From contig NC_079876.1 in assembly GCF_029227915.1 (NCBI RefSeq), forward strand, positions 27,627,828-27,691,827: DNA of 64,000 nucleotides. Reading direction: 5' to 3'. The notes beneath the pieces were generated by a model. The model saw nothing but the letters and a program-made list of their open reading frames with translations, had not been told where the DNA came from and searched no databases. This stretch comes from Hydractinia symbiolongicarpus (lineage: Eukaryota > Cnidaria > Hydrozoa > Anthoathecata > Hydractiniidae). The position numbers and the translations under genes were made by a program. Below, piece after piece: positions 51,734-64,000 of this stretch (its first letter is position 1; every line of letters starts with the position of its first letter).

Positions 51734-53985
51734 ATGGCGGACAGGAAGAAGAGTTATAATTTAGCAGAAGCTGTAGAATTTATTTTGAACTCTGACGATG
51801 AATACATGGATGAAATAACATCAGAAGAAGAGTCTGAAGAAGAAATAGAACCCTGCTTTAGAGTTTCAGTTATTGATTTTGTTGATGAAGAGGAGATTGA
51901 AGCAACAAATGGCTCACCGGTGAGTAGGTAGTACCCTAAAAAATATATAAAACTCCCATGCTCTAAGGAATGCGATTTTGGTGATGTACTTTTGTTTTTA
52001 TGAAGTTATAAGATCCTTTTCATTCTCTTCAGGTGGAAGAGGCTGAAGTGGAATTGCCCCGCTGCGAGTCTCCTACCATAGTTCCTCTCCGCCGGAATAC
52101 GCCATCGCCACCGTTGTCAACCACAAAAGATTCCGAAAGCGAAAATCAATCTGCTTCAGAAACAGGCACTTCCGATCTTTCAAATCAGTCAGATGATGAA
52201 CCTGGAGATGTACAGGGTGCACAAAGGCAGGGTGATGTGAACCCAGTAGGGGCTAGCAGAGTGCGCAAAGGACGTGGTGCTGGTCGTGGACGTGGTGCTG
52301 GTCGTGGACGCGGTGCTGGTCATGGACGCGGTGCTGGTCGTGGACGCGGTGCTGGTCGTGGACGCGGTGCTGGTCGTGGACGTGGTGCTGGTCGTGGACG
52401 CGGTGCTGGTTGTGGACGCGGCATCAGACGTGGACGAGGTAGAGCAAGGAACCAAAATGGAATTGATCAAGTTGATTGGAGACCAGAAATTGAGTACACA
52501 AACCCTAATGCTGATGAACCATTTCTCGAATCAGTTGGTCCGACACGCGAAACTCATTTTGCTTCAACTCCTTTAGAATTTTTTTAATTGCTTTTCCCTG
52601 AGGAGCTTCTGCAAACAATAGTTGACCAATCAAATCTGTATTATCATCAATCTAGAGATCAGAATAAACCTGTAAGTAATGATGTTTCCATGCCTGAAAT
52701 GAAAGCATTCTTGGGAATAGTTCTTGCAATCGGAATTGTTGATTTGCCAAAGTTCCACGATTACTGGTCCTGCAACGATCCTATAATCGCAGTGCCTTGG
52801 TTCGCAGGCATTATGCCAAGGGATAGGTTTTTCTTTATCCTCAGATATTTGCACCTGTCAGACAGAACAAAAGAACCAGCCCGAGACGACCCAGCATTCA
52901 AGCTTTACAAAGTCGGCTGTTTGTCGGAGATAGCAAACAACAATTTTTTGAAGTATTATAAACCTGGGCAGTGTTTATCTGTTGATGAACAAATGATTGG
53001 AACCGGGTGCAGAATCAGCTTTATTCAATACATGCCCAAAAAACCAAAGAAATTTGGTATCAAATTGTGGGTGCTGTGTGAGGCAGTAACCGGGTATTGT
53101 TTGAAATTTCAAATATATACAGGGAAAGGAGAAGGCGGTCAAGAGAAAGGTCTTGCGCACAGGGTGGTTTTTGACCTTATGGATCCTATTCTTGACCTAA
53201 ATCACCATGTATACTTTGATAACTTTTACTCAACCGTAAAGCTTTTTCAGGATCTTGAGGCAAGATACACATAAGCCTGCGGAACGATCAGACGAGATCG
53301 CGGGCGCTTTCCGTCAGAATTTCAACAAGCCAACCTAGAACGAGGTGAATCAGCCTATCTACGATCGGTAAATTTGATCGCTGTCCACTGGAAAGACAAA
53401 CGAGATGTATATTGTCTTTCTACCATTCACGGTACAGGTGAATCAGTTGTACAAAGGAAAGCAGGAGATGACATCACCAAGCCGGAGATAGTAATTCAGT
53501 ATAACAATTACATGAATGGCATTGACCGGTGCGACCAATATTTAGCGAGCTATACGTTTTGCCGCAAAACCATCAAATGGTGGAAGAAAATTTTCATCAG
53601 AGTGTTTGAGCTGTCAGTAATCAATGCCATGATTCTCTACCACCTAAACTATCCTGAGAAAGAAGCCAAATACCAGTCACATAAAAAGTTTCGCCTTGAG
53701 CTCGTCCATCAACTTGTGCAGCCGCTGCTTGACGTAAAAGCAGAACGTAACGTTTACGGAATGCCCGGGAAATGTCCAGCTGCCAATGCAGCAAGGCTGC
53801 AAGGCAAACATTTTCCAGAAAGCAAACACCCTGAAAGAAAGTGTTGTGTAGTGTGTGGTTATAAGAAGAAAAGAAATGGAAAAATTTCTTATACAAAAAC
53901 ATCTAACTATCGCGTCGAATGCGAAAAGTTTCTCTGTAAAAATTGCTTTGCGGGGTACCACACCAAAAGTAATCCCAAAATATAG
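51734..53985 (+). pseudogene. piggyBac transposase, two exons, two in-frame stops
   Basis: Exon 1 51734-51919 (MADRKKSYNLAEAVEFIL, acidic), intron 51920-52032 (GTGAGT...TTCAG, phase 0), exon 2 52033-53985. After a Ser-rich acidic region there is an Arg/Gly tract of RGRGAG repeats (52265-52435). In-frame TAA at 52585-52587 and 53272-53274; otherwise the frame is unbroken. Catalytic Asp triad: SVDEQMIG (52984), VYFDNFYS (53218) and NGIDRCDQ (53524). C-terminal Cys/His-rich domain CCVVCGYK...CKNCFAGYH (53845-53965) that binds the ends in piggyBac. Without suppression of two stops no transposase is made. Confidence 0.92.
52265..52435 (+). repeat. 18-bp coding repeat (RGRGAG)
   Basis: About nine tandem copies of CGTGGACGCGGTGCTGGT with C/T and G/A variants. 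Eight to nine copies in this and the first inverted copy, four fewer (72 bp) in the second inverted copy. Antisense open frames across it are artefacts. Confidence 0.93.
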
Positions 53986-54115
53986 GTTTTTACTTTTATT
54001 TCCTTGTATGTATAACATTCCAAATGACATTTTAGAGTGAAAACTCAATGTAAAATAGGTTATTTATGTTAGTATTTTGATTTGTTTATATTCCATGAAA
54101 GTTGATTTCTGCGGT

Positions 54116-55143
54116 ACCAAAATTTGATTTTACCGGTGTTTACATTTTGACTCATAAAAATTGAAATATACATGATAATTCCGTTCTGTAAAGTTTCTGT
54201 GAGAGCCAACATAATTGCCCTACTCCCTATGGAGTTTTAAACGATTTCTCAGTGTAGTTTTTTCTCTATATTGTGTCAAAGTTAAAAAATATTTTTTTTG
54301 CCAGTTTTTTCGGAATTTTTTTTGGAATTTGATCTTTGACCGAGGCTACCATTTTGAATTTTGAAATTATTTTTTTTGATTTTCTAAAACTTCAATATAT
54401 TTGCTTTCAAAATATATATAGTTATATGGAGGTATTTAGAGTATTTATATGAGTTTCTTACATTTAAAAAATTGATGTACCAAAAACTGAAAAACGTTAA
54501 AATTTAATGCCGTACCCAAAGAGTTAAGCACGACATAGACGTAAGAATATTCATGACGATTATTGCTTTTTTCAATTAGTTTTCAACGTTTTGCACGTAA
54601 AAATATTGACAAAAGAAAAACAATATTATATTATCTTTTAAATACACTTCATGATATTATATGAAAAAATGAAAACTAAATAACTGAATATGCTCAATCT
54701 TTCAGCAGACTTTCGAACAACTGTTATATAAAACAAAAGAACCTTTGTGAACTATTTTGAAATATTTGATATCGATAAGAATATTGAAACACGTCTATTT
54801 GCGCATTTTTCTATCCTATCCTAGATTCTTCAACTATATACATGCAAAAAATGCAAGAATACAAAAAAATTCAAAACTGAGTAATAATCTTCCTGATTAT
54901 TCTGTCGCATGGGTCCACTTCTAGTATGATTTCAGTATCCAATATCCGGAGAAACCACCTGTAATAACTTAGTAGGTTGGGAAATGCTCCTCCACAGGTT
55001 AGTCAGGTCGCCGTGTAATGAATATTTTGCAAAGTTAGAACAGTTATCTCAGCAGGAGACATTCCCCTTTGTTACCGTAAGCATGGTTATTTTTATCAAT
55101 CAATGTGACTTTACTACTTTCTTAACAATGATGAATAAGAACC
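54116..55143 (+). repeat. 1,028-bp direct repeat, copy A1
   Basis: Begins ACCAAAATTTGATTTTACC inside the piggyBac 3' non-coding region, includes the right inverted repeat and TTAA, and continues 616 bp into flanking DNA to AGAACC. Repeated at 57034-58061 and 59880-60907. Confidence 0.95.
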
Positions 55144-57033
55144 AAAATACTAACATAAATAACCTATTTTACATTGAGTTTTCACTCTAAAATGTCATTT
55201 GGAATGTTATACATACAAGGAAATAAAAGTAAAAACCTATATTTTGGGATTACTTTTGGTGTGGTACCCCGCAAAGCAATTTTTACAGAGAAACTTTTCG
55301 CATTCGACGCGATAGTTAGATGTTTTTGTATAAGAAATTTTTCCATTTCTTTTCTTCTTATAACCACACACTACACAACACTTTCTTTCAGGGTGTTTGC
55401 TTTCTGGAAAATGTTTGCCTTGCAGCCTTGCTGCATTGGCAGCTGGACATTTCCCGGGCATTCCGTAAACGTTACGTTCTGCTTTTACGTCAAGCAGCGG
55501 CTGCACAAGTTGATGGACGAGCTCAAGGCGAAACTTTTTATGTGACTGGTATTTGGCTTCTTTCTCAGGATAGTTTAGGTGGTAGAGAATCATGGCATTG
55601 ATTACTGACAGCTCAAACACTCTGATGAAAATTTTCTTCCACCATTTGATGGTTTTGCGGCAAAACGTATAGCTCGCTAAATATTGGTCGCACCGGTCAA
55701 TGCCATTCATGTAATTGTTATACTGAATTACTATCTCCGGCTTGGTGATGTCATCTCCTGCTTTCCTTTGTACAACTGATTCACCTGTACCGTGAATGGT
55801 AGAAAGACAATATACATCTCGTTTGTCTTTCCAGTGGACAGCGATCAAATTTACCGATCGTAGATAGGCTGATTCACCTCGTTCTAGGTTGGCTTGTTGA
55901 AATTCTGACGGAAAGCGCCCGCGATCTCGTCTGATCGTTCCGCAGGCTTATGTGTATCTTGCCTCAAGATCCTGAAAAAGCTTTACGGTTGAGTAAAAGT
56001 TATCAAAGTATACATGGTGATTTAGGTCAAGAATAGGATCCATAAGGTCAAAAACCACCCTGTGCGCAAGACCTTTCTCTTGACCGCCTTCTCCTTTCCC
56101 TGTATATATTTGAAATTTCAAACAATACCCGGTTACTGCCTCACACAGCACCCACAATTTGATACCAAATTTCTTTGGTTTTTTGGGCATGTATTGAATA
56201 AAGCTGATTCTGCACCCGGTTCCAATCATTTGTTCATCAACAGATAAACACTGCCCAGGTTTATAATACTTCAAAAAATTGTTGTTTGCTATCTCCGACA
56301 AACAGCCGACTTTGTAAAGCTTGAATGCTGGGTCGTCTCGGGCTGGTTCTTTTGTTCTGTCTGACAGGTGCAAATATCTGAGGATAAAGAAAAACCTATC
56401 CCTTGGCATAATGCCTGCGAACCAAGGCACTGCGATTATAGGATCGTTGCAGGACCAGTAATCGTGGAACTTTGGCAAATCAACAATTCCGATTGCAAGA
56501 ACTATTCCCAAGAATGCTTTCATTTCAGGCATGGAAACATCATTACTTACAGGTTTATTCTGATCTCTAGATTGATGATAATACAGATTTGATTGGTCAA
56601 CTATTGTTTGCAGAAGCTCCTCAGGGAAAAGCAATTAAAAAAATTCTAAAGGAGTTGAAGCAAAATGAGTTTCGCGTGTCGGACCAACTGATTCGAGAAA
56701 TGGTTCATCAGCATTAGGGTTTGTGTACTCAATTTCTGGTCTCCAATCAACTTGATCAATTCCATTTTGGTTCCTTGCTCTACCTCGTCCACGTCTGATG
56801 CCGCGTCCACAACCAGCACCGCGTCCACGACCAGCACCACGTCCACGACCAGCACCGCGTCCACGACCAGCACCGCGTCCACGACCAGCACCGCGTCCAT
56901 GACCAGCACCGCGTCCACGACCAGCACCACGTCCACGACCAGCACCACGTCCTTTGCGCACTCTGCTAGCCCCTACTGGGTTCACATCACCCTGCCTTTG
57001 TGCACCCTGTACATCTCCAGGTTCATCATCTGA
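55144..57033 (-). pseudogene. Inverted piggyBac fragment B1
   Basis: Exact-looking reverse complement of 52189-54078 (1,890 bp), carrying the transposase from SDDEPGDV to its stop plus 3' sequence, with both nonsense codons at the same places. It lacks exon 1, the left end and both inverted repeats, so it arrived by rearrangement, not transposition. Confidence 0.95.
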
Positions 57034-58061
57034 ACCAAAATTTGATTTTACCGGTGTTTACATTTTGACTCATAAAAATTGAAATATACATGATAATTCC
57101 GTTCTGTAAAGTTTCTGTGAGAGCCAACATAATTGCCCTACTCCCTATGGAGTTTTAAACGATTTCTCAGTGTAGTTTTTTCTCTATATTGTGTCAAAGT
57201 TAAAAAATATTTTTTTTGCCAGTTTTTTCGGAATTTTTTTTGGAATTTGATCTTTGACCGAGGCTACCATTTTGAATTTTGAAATTATTTTTTTTGATTT
57301 TCTAAAACTTCAATATATTTGCTTTCAAAATATATATAGTTATATGGAGGTATTTAGAGTATTTATATGAGTTTCTTACATTTAAAAAATTGATGTACCA
57401 AAAACTGAAAAACGTTAAAATTTAATGCCGTACCCAAAGAGTTAAGCACGACATAGACGTAAGAATATTCATGACGATTATTGCTTTTTTCAATTAGTTT
57501 TCAACGTTTTGCACGTAAAAATATTGACAAAAGAAAAACAATATTATATTATCTTTTAAATACACTTCATGATATTATATGAAAAAATGAAAACTAAATA
57601 ACTGAATATGCTCAATCTTTCAGCAGACTTTCGAACAACTGTTATATAAAACAAAAGAACCTTTGTGAACTATTTTGAAATATTTGATATCGATAAGAAT
57701 ATTGAAACACGTCTATTTGCGCATTTTTCTATCCTATCCTAGATTCTTCAACTATATACATGCAAAAAATGCAAGAATACAAAAAAATTCAAAACTGAGT
57801 AATAATCTTCCTGATTATTCTGTCGCATGGGTCCACTTCTAGTATGATTTCAGTATCCAATATCCGGAGAAACCACCTGTAATAACTTAGTAGGTTGGGA
57901 AATGCTCCTCCACAGGTTAGTCAGGTCGCCGTGTAATGAATATTTTGCAAAGTTAGAACAGTTATCTCAGCAGGAGACATTCCCCTTTGTTACCGTAAGC
58001 ATGGTTATTTTTATCAATCAATGTGACTTTACTACTTTCTTAACAATGATGAATAAGAACC
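57034..58061 (+). repeat. 1,028-bp direct repeat, copy A2
   Basis: Same length as A1; no difference found by eye. Includes the piggyBac right end (TTAA at ~57442). Confidence 0.95.
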
Positions 58062-59879
58062 AAAATACTAACATAAATAACCTATTTTACATTGAGTTTT
58101 CACTCTAAAATGTCATTTGGAATGTTATACATACAAGGAAATAAAAGTAAAAACCTATATTTTGGGATTACTTTTGGTGTGGTACCCCGCAAAGCAATTT
58201 TTACAGAGAAACTTTTCGCATTCGACGCGATAGTTAGATGTTTTTGTATAAGAAATTTTTCCATTTCTTTTCTTCTTATAACCACACACTACACAACACT
58301 TTCTTTCAGGGTGTTTGCTTTCTGGAAAATGTTTGCCTTGCAGCCTTGCTGCATTGGCAGCTGGACATTTCCCGGGCATTCCGTAAACGTTACGTTCTGC
58401 TTTTACGTCAAGCAGCGGCTGCACAAGTTGATGGACGAGCTCAAGGCGAAACTTTTTATGTGACTGGTATTTGGCTTCTTTCTCAGGATAGTTTAGGTGG
58501 TAGAGAATCATGGCATTGATTACTGACAGCTCAAACACTCTGATGAAAATTTTCTTCCACCATTTGATGGTTTTGCGGCAAAACGTATAGCTCGCTAAAT
58601 ATTGGTCGCACCGGTCAATGCCATTCATGTAATTGTTATACTGAATTACTATCTCCGGCTTGGTGATGTCATCTCCTGCTTTCCTTTGTACAACTGATTC
58701 ACCTGTACCGTGAATGGTAGAAAGACAATATACATCTCGTTTGTCTTTCCAGTGGACAGCGATCAAATTTACCGATCGTAGATAGGCTGATTCACCTCGT
58801 TCTAGGTTGGCTTGTTGAAATTCTGACGGAAAGCGCCCGCGATCTCGTCTGATCGTTCCGCAGGCTTATGTGTATCTTGCCTCAAGATCCTGAAAAAGCT
58901 TTACGGTTGAGTAAAAGTTATCAAAGTATACATGGTGATTTAGGTCAAGAATAGGATCCATAAGGTCAAAAACCACCCTGTGCGCAAGACCTTTCTCTTG
59001 ACCGCCTTCTCCTTTCCCTGTATATATTTGAAATTTCAAACAATACCCGGTTACTGCCTCACACAGCACCCACAATTTGATACCAAATTTCTTTGGTTTT
59101 TTGGGCATGTATTGAATAAAGCTGATTCTGCACCCGGTTCCAATCATTTGTTCATCAACAGATAAACACTGCCCAGGTTTATAATACTTCAAAAAATTGT
59201 TGTTTGCTATCTCCGACAAACAGCCGACTTTGTAAAGCTTGAATGCTGGGTCGTCTCGGGCTGGTTCTTTTGTTCTGTCTGACAGGTGCAAATATCTGAG
59301 GATAAAGAAAAACCTATCCCTTGGCATAATGCCTGCGAACCAAGGCACTGCGATTATAGGATCGTTGCAGGACCAGTAATCGTGGAACTTTGGCAAATCA
59401 ACAATTCCGATTGCAAGAACTATTCCCAAGAATGCTTTCATTTCAGGCATGGAAACATCATTACTTACAGGTTTATTCTGATCTCTAGATTGATGATAAT
59501 ACAGATTTGATTGGTCAACTATTGTTTGCAGAAGCTCCTCAGGGAAAAGCAATTAAAAAAATTCTAAAGGAGTTGAAGCAAAATGAGTTTCGCGTGTCGG
59601 ACCAACTGATTCGAGAAATGGTTCATCAGCATTAGGGTTTGTGTACTCAATTTCTGGTCTCCAATCAACTTGATCAATTCCATTTTGGTTCCTTGCTCTA
59701 CCTCGTCCACGTCTGATGCCGCGTCCACAACCAGCACCGCGTCCACGACCAGCACCACGTCCACGACCAGCACCACGTCCACGACCAGCACCACGTCCTT
59801 TGCGCACTCTGCTAGCCCCTACTGGGTTCACATCACCCTGCCTTTGTGCACCCTGTACATCTCCAGGTTCATCATCTGA
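58062..59879 (-). pseudogene. Inverted piggyBac fragment B2
   Basis: Same segment as B1 but 1,818 bp: 72 bp shorter through loss of four RGRGAG units. Same two stops. Same junction sequences on both sides as B1. Confidence 0.95.
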
Positions 59880-60907
59880 ACCAAAATTTGATTTTACCGG
59901 TGTTTACATTTTGACTCATAAAAATTGAAATATACATGATAATTCCGTTCTGTAAAGTTTCTGTGAGAGCCAACATAATTGCCCTACTCCCTATGGAGTT
60001 TTAAACGATTTCTCAGTGTAGTTTTTTCTCTATATTGTGTCAAAGTTAAAAAATATTTTTTTTGCCAGTTTTTTCGGAATTTTTTTTGGAATTTGATCTT
60101 TGACCGAGGCTACCATTTTGAATTTTGAAATTATTTTTTTTGATTTTCTAAAACTTCAATATATTTTCTTTCAAAATATATATAGTTATATGGAGGTATT
60201 TAGAGTATTTATATGAGTTTCTTACATTTAAAAAATTGATGTACCAAAAACTGAAAAACGTTAAAATTTAATGCCGTACCCAAAGAGTTAAGCACGACAT
60301 AGACGTAAGAATATTCATGACGATTATTGCTTTTTTCAATTAGTTTTCAACGTTTTGCACGTAAAAATATTGACAAAAGAAAAACAATATTATATTATCT
60401 TTTAAATACACTTCATGATACTATATGAAAAAATGAAAACTAAATAACTGAATATGCTCAATCTTTCAGCAGACTTTCGAACAACCGTTATATAAAACAA
60501 AAGAACCTTTGTGAACTATTTTGAAATATTTGATATCGATAAGAATATTGAAACACGTCTATTTGCGCATTTTTCTATCCTATCCTAGATTCTTCAACTA
60601 TATACATGCAAAAAATGCAAGAATACAAAAAAATTCAAAACTGAGTAATAATCTTCCTGATTATTCTGTCGCATGGGTCCACTTCTAGTATGATTTCAGT
60701 ATCCAATATCCGGAGAAACCACCTGTAATAACTTAGTAGGTTGGGAAATGCTCCTCCACAGGTTAGTCAGGTCGCCGTGTAATGAATATTTAGCAAAGTT
60801 AGAACAGTTATCTCAGCAGGAGACATTCCCCTTTGTTACCGTAAGCATGGTTATTTTTATCAATCAATGTGACTTTACTACTTTCTTAACAATGATGAAT
60901 AAGAACC
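59880..60907 (+). repeat. 1,028-bp direct repeat, copy A3
   Basis: Same length, with at least four substitutions versus A1/A2 (near 60166, 60421, 60486 and 60792). Followed by unique sequence. It ends at the same ACC boundary. Confidence 0.95.
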
Positions 60908-62555
60908 ATTGTTAAGGATACTTATCTGTGACCGCTATGGCTATAAACCAATGACATTTCCAGTAATTGTGAAAACATACGCACACAGCTTTAAGTTCTG
61001 CAGCAGAAAACTTCAAATCTTCCAAACAACAAATACTCATTTTAACTTTTTCCTAAATTATGTTGTGATAAAGTTAACGAAAGTTATAAATCACGTCACA
61101 TGGCTTCATACAAAAGCACAAGAACATGTCAGATGCAACCGTTTATTTGGTCTTTTGTTCACTTTTTTATTTGATAGTTTTATTAAACGTTACTAAATTA
61201 GCTCCTAATAATTGTTATGTGAAGAACAGATGTTCAATTACAGACGTCATAGTCTATTAAGATAAGAATAGTGTATAATAAACGGCATAGATTGGAAAGT
61301 AAACAACACATTAATTGAGATGACAGAGAATCATTAAATGATTACTATGTTTGTAAGGCCTGGTGTGTAGGACTACATTTCTGGAATAATTTTTAATATA
61401 CATTTCGGCATTTGAATTGTACATAGCATACAGCTTATTAGAGGGGAAAATTGTTTAAATTAAGGGTGTGGATGAAATCTTAGTGTGTCCCCTTGGCGCT
61501 ACTATGGTTTAATATCAGGTATAAATAATGCGAATTATGTATTACAAAATTTTATTTACGGTTGTGATCGTTAATTCGGTTGTAAAAAATTGCAAAATTG
61601 ATGGGAAATACATCCCCCCCTCTCCATGGTTGTGACAGAGCTGTAAAGTTTAACGTAACATTAGGTTTGTCGTCCCGTTATCAAAAAAATCTTACAGGTA
61701 CGACCAAAAAATTTTTTTTAAAAAAAGATTATTTTCTGTAGCAAGTTATTCCAATATACCAAACAGCAAAAATATTTGCATGTCACTATTTTTCATAAAA
61801 GACAAGCGTGCTAGATAAAGCTATGATGTTGAATGTTTTTCGGAAGAAGACATTACAATAGACTGCTTTTGAAATTAATCAATGTGGGTAGGCTAACAAA
61901 GGGCAAAGAATAACTAATATATTAAAGAAGAATTTCTTAATAATGTATATGGGAACGAAAAATGCGACTATCTGTATCTTACTCAAAAGTCAAAAGATTC
62001 CCTATATTTCTTTGTACGCTGCTCATAAAATATGAAACGTAAAATATCTCAGATTATACTTCCTCTATAGATATTTAATGAGAAACCAAACTGAGAACGA
62101 AGTTGTATGGTAGTTTGTATATATTAATCGTTCGTTTCAAAGAATATAAATCCCTAGTCAGAGATTTTGAGAGAGAATAAGATTATGTTCTTAAATTAAC
62201 ATATTAATATAAAAAAGTACCAATAAGGACATTTTTTGTTGTCTGATGTGCTTTTGTAGTTTCAGATATAACCAATTTCCTTTTCAGATTCGACAATTGA
62301 CAAGCAACATTCCACAACCTGTTTTTAAGATCTTAAAAACAGTTTTTAATGCAGTAAAATATATTTGTTGTTAATACAGTGTCGAGGTACAACCGCTAAC
62401 ACTCTGAAACAGTTAACAGTTGGTAACAATTGCCTGATGTGATTGTTTCGCTTTGAAACTCACTTGTAAATGTGGGCAGCACAGAAATATTCTGCTAAAA
62501 GAGTTTTATTTTAATCCTGTTGTATAAAAAACATATGTAGATACTTTGTACATAT
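60908..62555. other. AT-rich unique sequence, no gene supported
   Basis: Only short open frames without recognisable motifs. A perfect 24-bp palindrome CTGTTTTTAAGATCTTAAAA(ACAG) lies at 62319-62342. Confidence 0.5.
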
Positions 62556-62715
62556 TTGTAGTGCCCTTGGCAAGATGGGACAGTGGCAGCCATATTTGTC
62601 CTTAAGTCTTCTCCCATCTTGCTCTCCTTCGTTTGTGCTTTGTGGGGCCCAGTGCAGGAGTTCAGAGCTCTCTAGTCTCAGCCCCCTGTGTGGTTCTGAG
62701 CTCTGACCCTACATT
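62556..62715. other. GC-richer island with inverted repeats
   Basis: CAAGATGGGA (62571-62580) pairs with TCCCATCTTG (62612-62621), and CAGAGCTC with GAGCTCTG around 62664-62706. It stands out from the AT-rich surroundings. It could be a SINE or structured RNA fragment; box A/B matches are poor. Confidence 0.35.
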
Positions 62716-64000
62716 GGGAGTGGCAGTTGTTCATAGACTTTCAACCTGAAAGGACAGAAAACTTGTGAAAACCAGATTTAGTTAAGATAAAGTAATTTGC
62801 AACTTGAGTTTTTATTCTTTATGAATAAGACCAAGTCTACATAAACATCACGGAAATTCGAAAGTTACATTAGTTATTACAGTGCACAACTTTTCTGAAT
62901 TAAAAACTGACACTAAGTTTCACCTAGCCCCAGAGTGTTACAGTGCCAAGCCATTTGCCATTAGTCGCCGTGTCATCAAACTTAGTGATGTGGGAGAGGG
63001 GTTGGTAAAAGACATTATTGTCTACTACAAACGTTCTGTTTTAGAAAATAATGATAAAATAAATAATGACTAAATTTTTACTAAAGACATCGATATTTAA
63101 GTACTTTTAAAAACTTCGGGAAACGTGTATTTGCATATGCTAAAAGAGCTAGCCTGCCATGTCATTCGCCAACTAAAATCATTGACAAGATTAACGAAAC
63201 AAAAACAGTTTTTTCATCATTTTTTAAACACGACCAAAGGGTAAAATATTCACTTCCATACAGCCAGCAAGCTGCACAGTCGCTACTTTTGAGCACACGT
63301 AGAGCAGGTAGAGAGGGTGTGAAATTCGCTAAAAGTATCTTATAGCACACTGTCACAACGAATTAATACACGTCGCAGTCAATGAAGATTGCATATTACA
63401 ATTGGCATATTTCCTAAGGTCCAAAGTCCGCCATTGTAATTTTGAACATTAACAAGTTCGAAATGCGCGACTTTAAGTTTGACACAGCCAATGGGAGCCC
63501 CTCTTGGTGGCTAAGTTCAAAATTAGCTGTGCTGCTCCATCGTATTTTGTCTGTGATTGTAGACATTGCTGTCTTACATTTTGAAGGGAATGATTATGTG
63601 GTTTTACTCGTTAAGAGTATTACACGCTATATCTGGTAAAGTTATAAATAGCGGTCAGATACCTTGTATCGTGTGTAATTAAAAAAATATGATCCTTATT
63701 TCATTTCCTATATTATGCAAATTATGTAGTTATCAGCATAATAAAGAGACAGTAAAGGTCTTACAGTGTAGACTAAAGGGCTAATGCTAAAAATACTTAA
63801 AGTAATTTGTTTATTCGGATTAGTTATCGTAGGATGGGATCGCTATAATACCTCGATTACCCCACCCCCCGCCCTGAGAATAAGTGGCAAAGAGAGAAAG
63901 ATATAAATAATCCCTCTTCTGAAATAACTGCTTCCTTGAATCAACGCCCGATTTAGTAGCTCCAAAATTAAATAAGTGCTGGGGTACCTATTTATGAAAC
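62716..64000. other. AT-rich sequence to window end, no gene supported
   Basis: Short frames (for example 62882-63073 and 63442-63639) show no family motif and lack splice or neighbour support. Nothing else recognised. Confidence 0.45.

Larger units (their letters stand above)
51538..54523 (+). mobile_element. piggyBac transposon, full length, inactive
   Basis: 2,986 bp with 12-bp terminal inverted repeats CTCTTTGGGTAC / GTACCCAAAGAG and TTAA at 51534-51537 and 54524-54527, the piggyBac target. One spliced transposase gene with two nonsense codons. Its 3' part and flank have been copied twice more downstream. Confidence 0.93.

Noticed and set aside
52189-52470. Thr/Ser-rich antisense frame across the piggyBac gene (also 56752-57033 and 59670-59879)
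   Set aside because: Shadow of the RGRGAG repeat on the opposite strand.
54984-55545. Apparent ORFs repeated three times (68 aa and 123 aa)
   Set aside because: The 68-aa frame lies in duplicated flank without motif; the 123-aa frame is antisense to the piggyBac transposase end.
62882-63639. Short frames as host exons
   Set aside because: No motif, no consistent splice sites and no homology recognised.

Overview
This window is eukaryotic and consists almost entirely of transposable elements nested inside one another. It is AT-rich, has spliced genes with GT-AG introns, and shows no operons or bacterial signals. The mix of families points to a cnidarian, probably a hydrozoan: AP-endonuclease LINEs with 2A-like N-termini, a Polinton/Maverick, Ginger, a HIRAN-carrying pogo-like element, Helitrons and Helentrons, a Crypton-type recombinase and piggyBac. 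The host assignment is an inference from the repeat repertoire. No host housekeeping gene is recognisable.

Layout. 1-1.6 kb: 5' part of a LINE (minus strand) with an open, undamaged reading frame running off the window edge. 1.6-2.6 kb: broken Crypton-type tyrosine recombinase. 2.96-5.5 kb: second, dead LINE (minus). 5.5-18.6 kb: a Helitron (Rep/helicase, plus strand) split by a third LINE (7.19-14.23 kb) and by a non-autonomous Helitron with canonical TC...CTAG ends (15,112-17,670). The third LINE is itself split exactly at a TA by a 3,477-bp pogo-like transposon (9,461-12,937).

18,623-40,795: a complete but decayed Polinton/Maverick with ~190-bp terminal inverted repeats. It encodes major capsid protein, retroviral-type integrase, packaging ATPase, BRO-N-like protein, HNH-like nuclease, protein-primed-type PolB and several small proteins. 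It is interrupted in the capsid gene by a fourth LINE (~22.87-25.14 kb) and in polB by a Ginger1-type transposon (31,786-36,533, CCGG duplication). The Ginger in turn carries a small Helitron.

40.8-49 kb: a candidate small-exon gene (42.0-42.6 kb), a large (TA)n palindrome, a head-to-tail chain of three small Helitrons sharing exact TC/CTAG junctions (44.24-45.62 kb), and a Helentron-type helicase plus endonuclease remnant followed by a spliced RPA-like ssDNA-binding gene. 49.8-51.4 kb: R2/NeSL-type LINE remnant fused in frame to a ubiquitin-protease histidine box. 51.5-60.9 kb: piggyBac element (TTAA, 12-bp inverted repeats) followed by two inverted partial copies separated by exact 1,028-bp direct repeats. 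60.9-64 kb: AT-rich, no gene supported.

The best candidate for something new is the pogo-like element at 9,461-12,937. Besides a two-exon DDD transposase it carries a second, intact gene for a 216-aa protein with an N-terminal HIRAN domain (which in HLTF/Rad5 reads 3' DNA ends), a canonical PCNA-interacting box and a SUMO-interacting-like C-terminus. Its ends are arrays of nine copies of TTTTGGCGGGAAC, which matches the E2F cell-cycle site. Together these suggest an element wired to S phase and replication forks. The parts are read directly from sequence; the function is inference.
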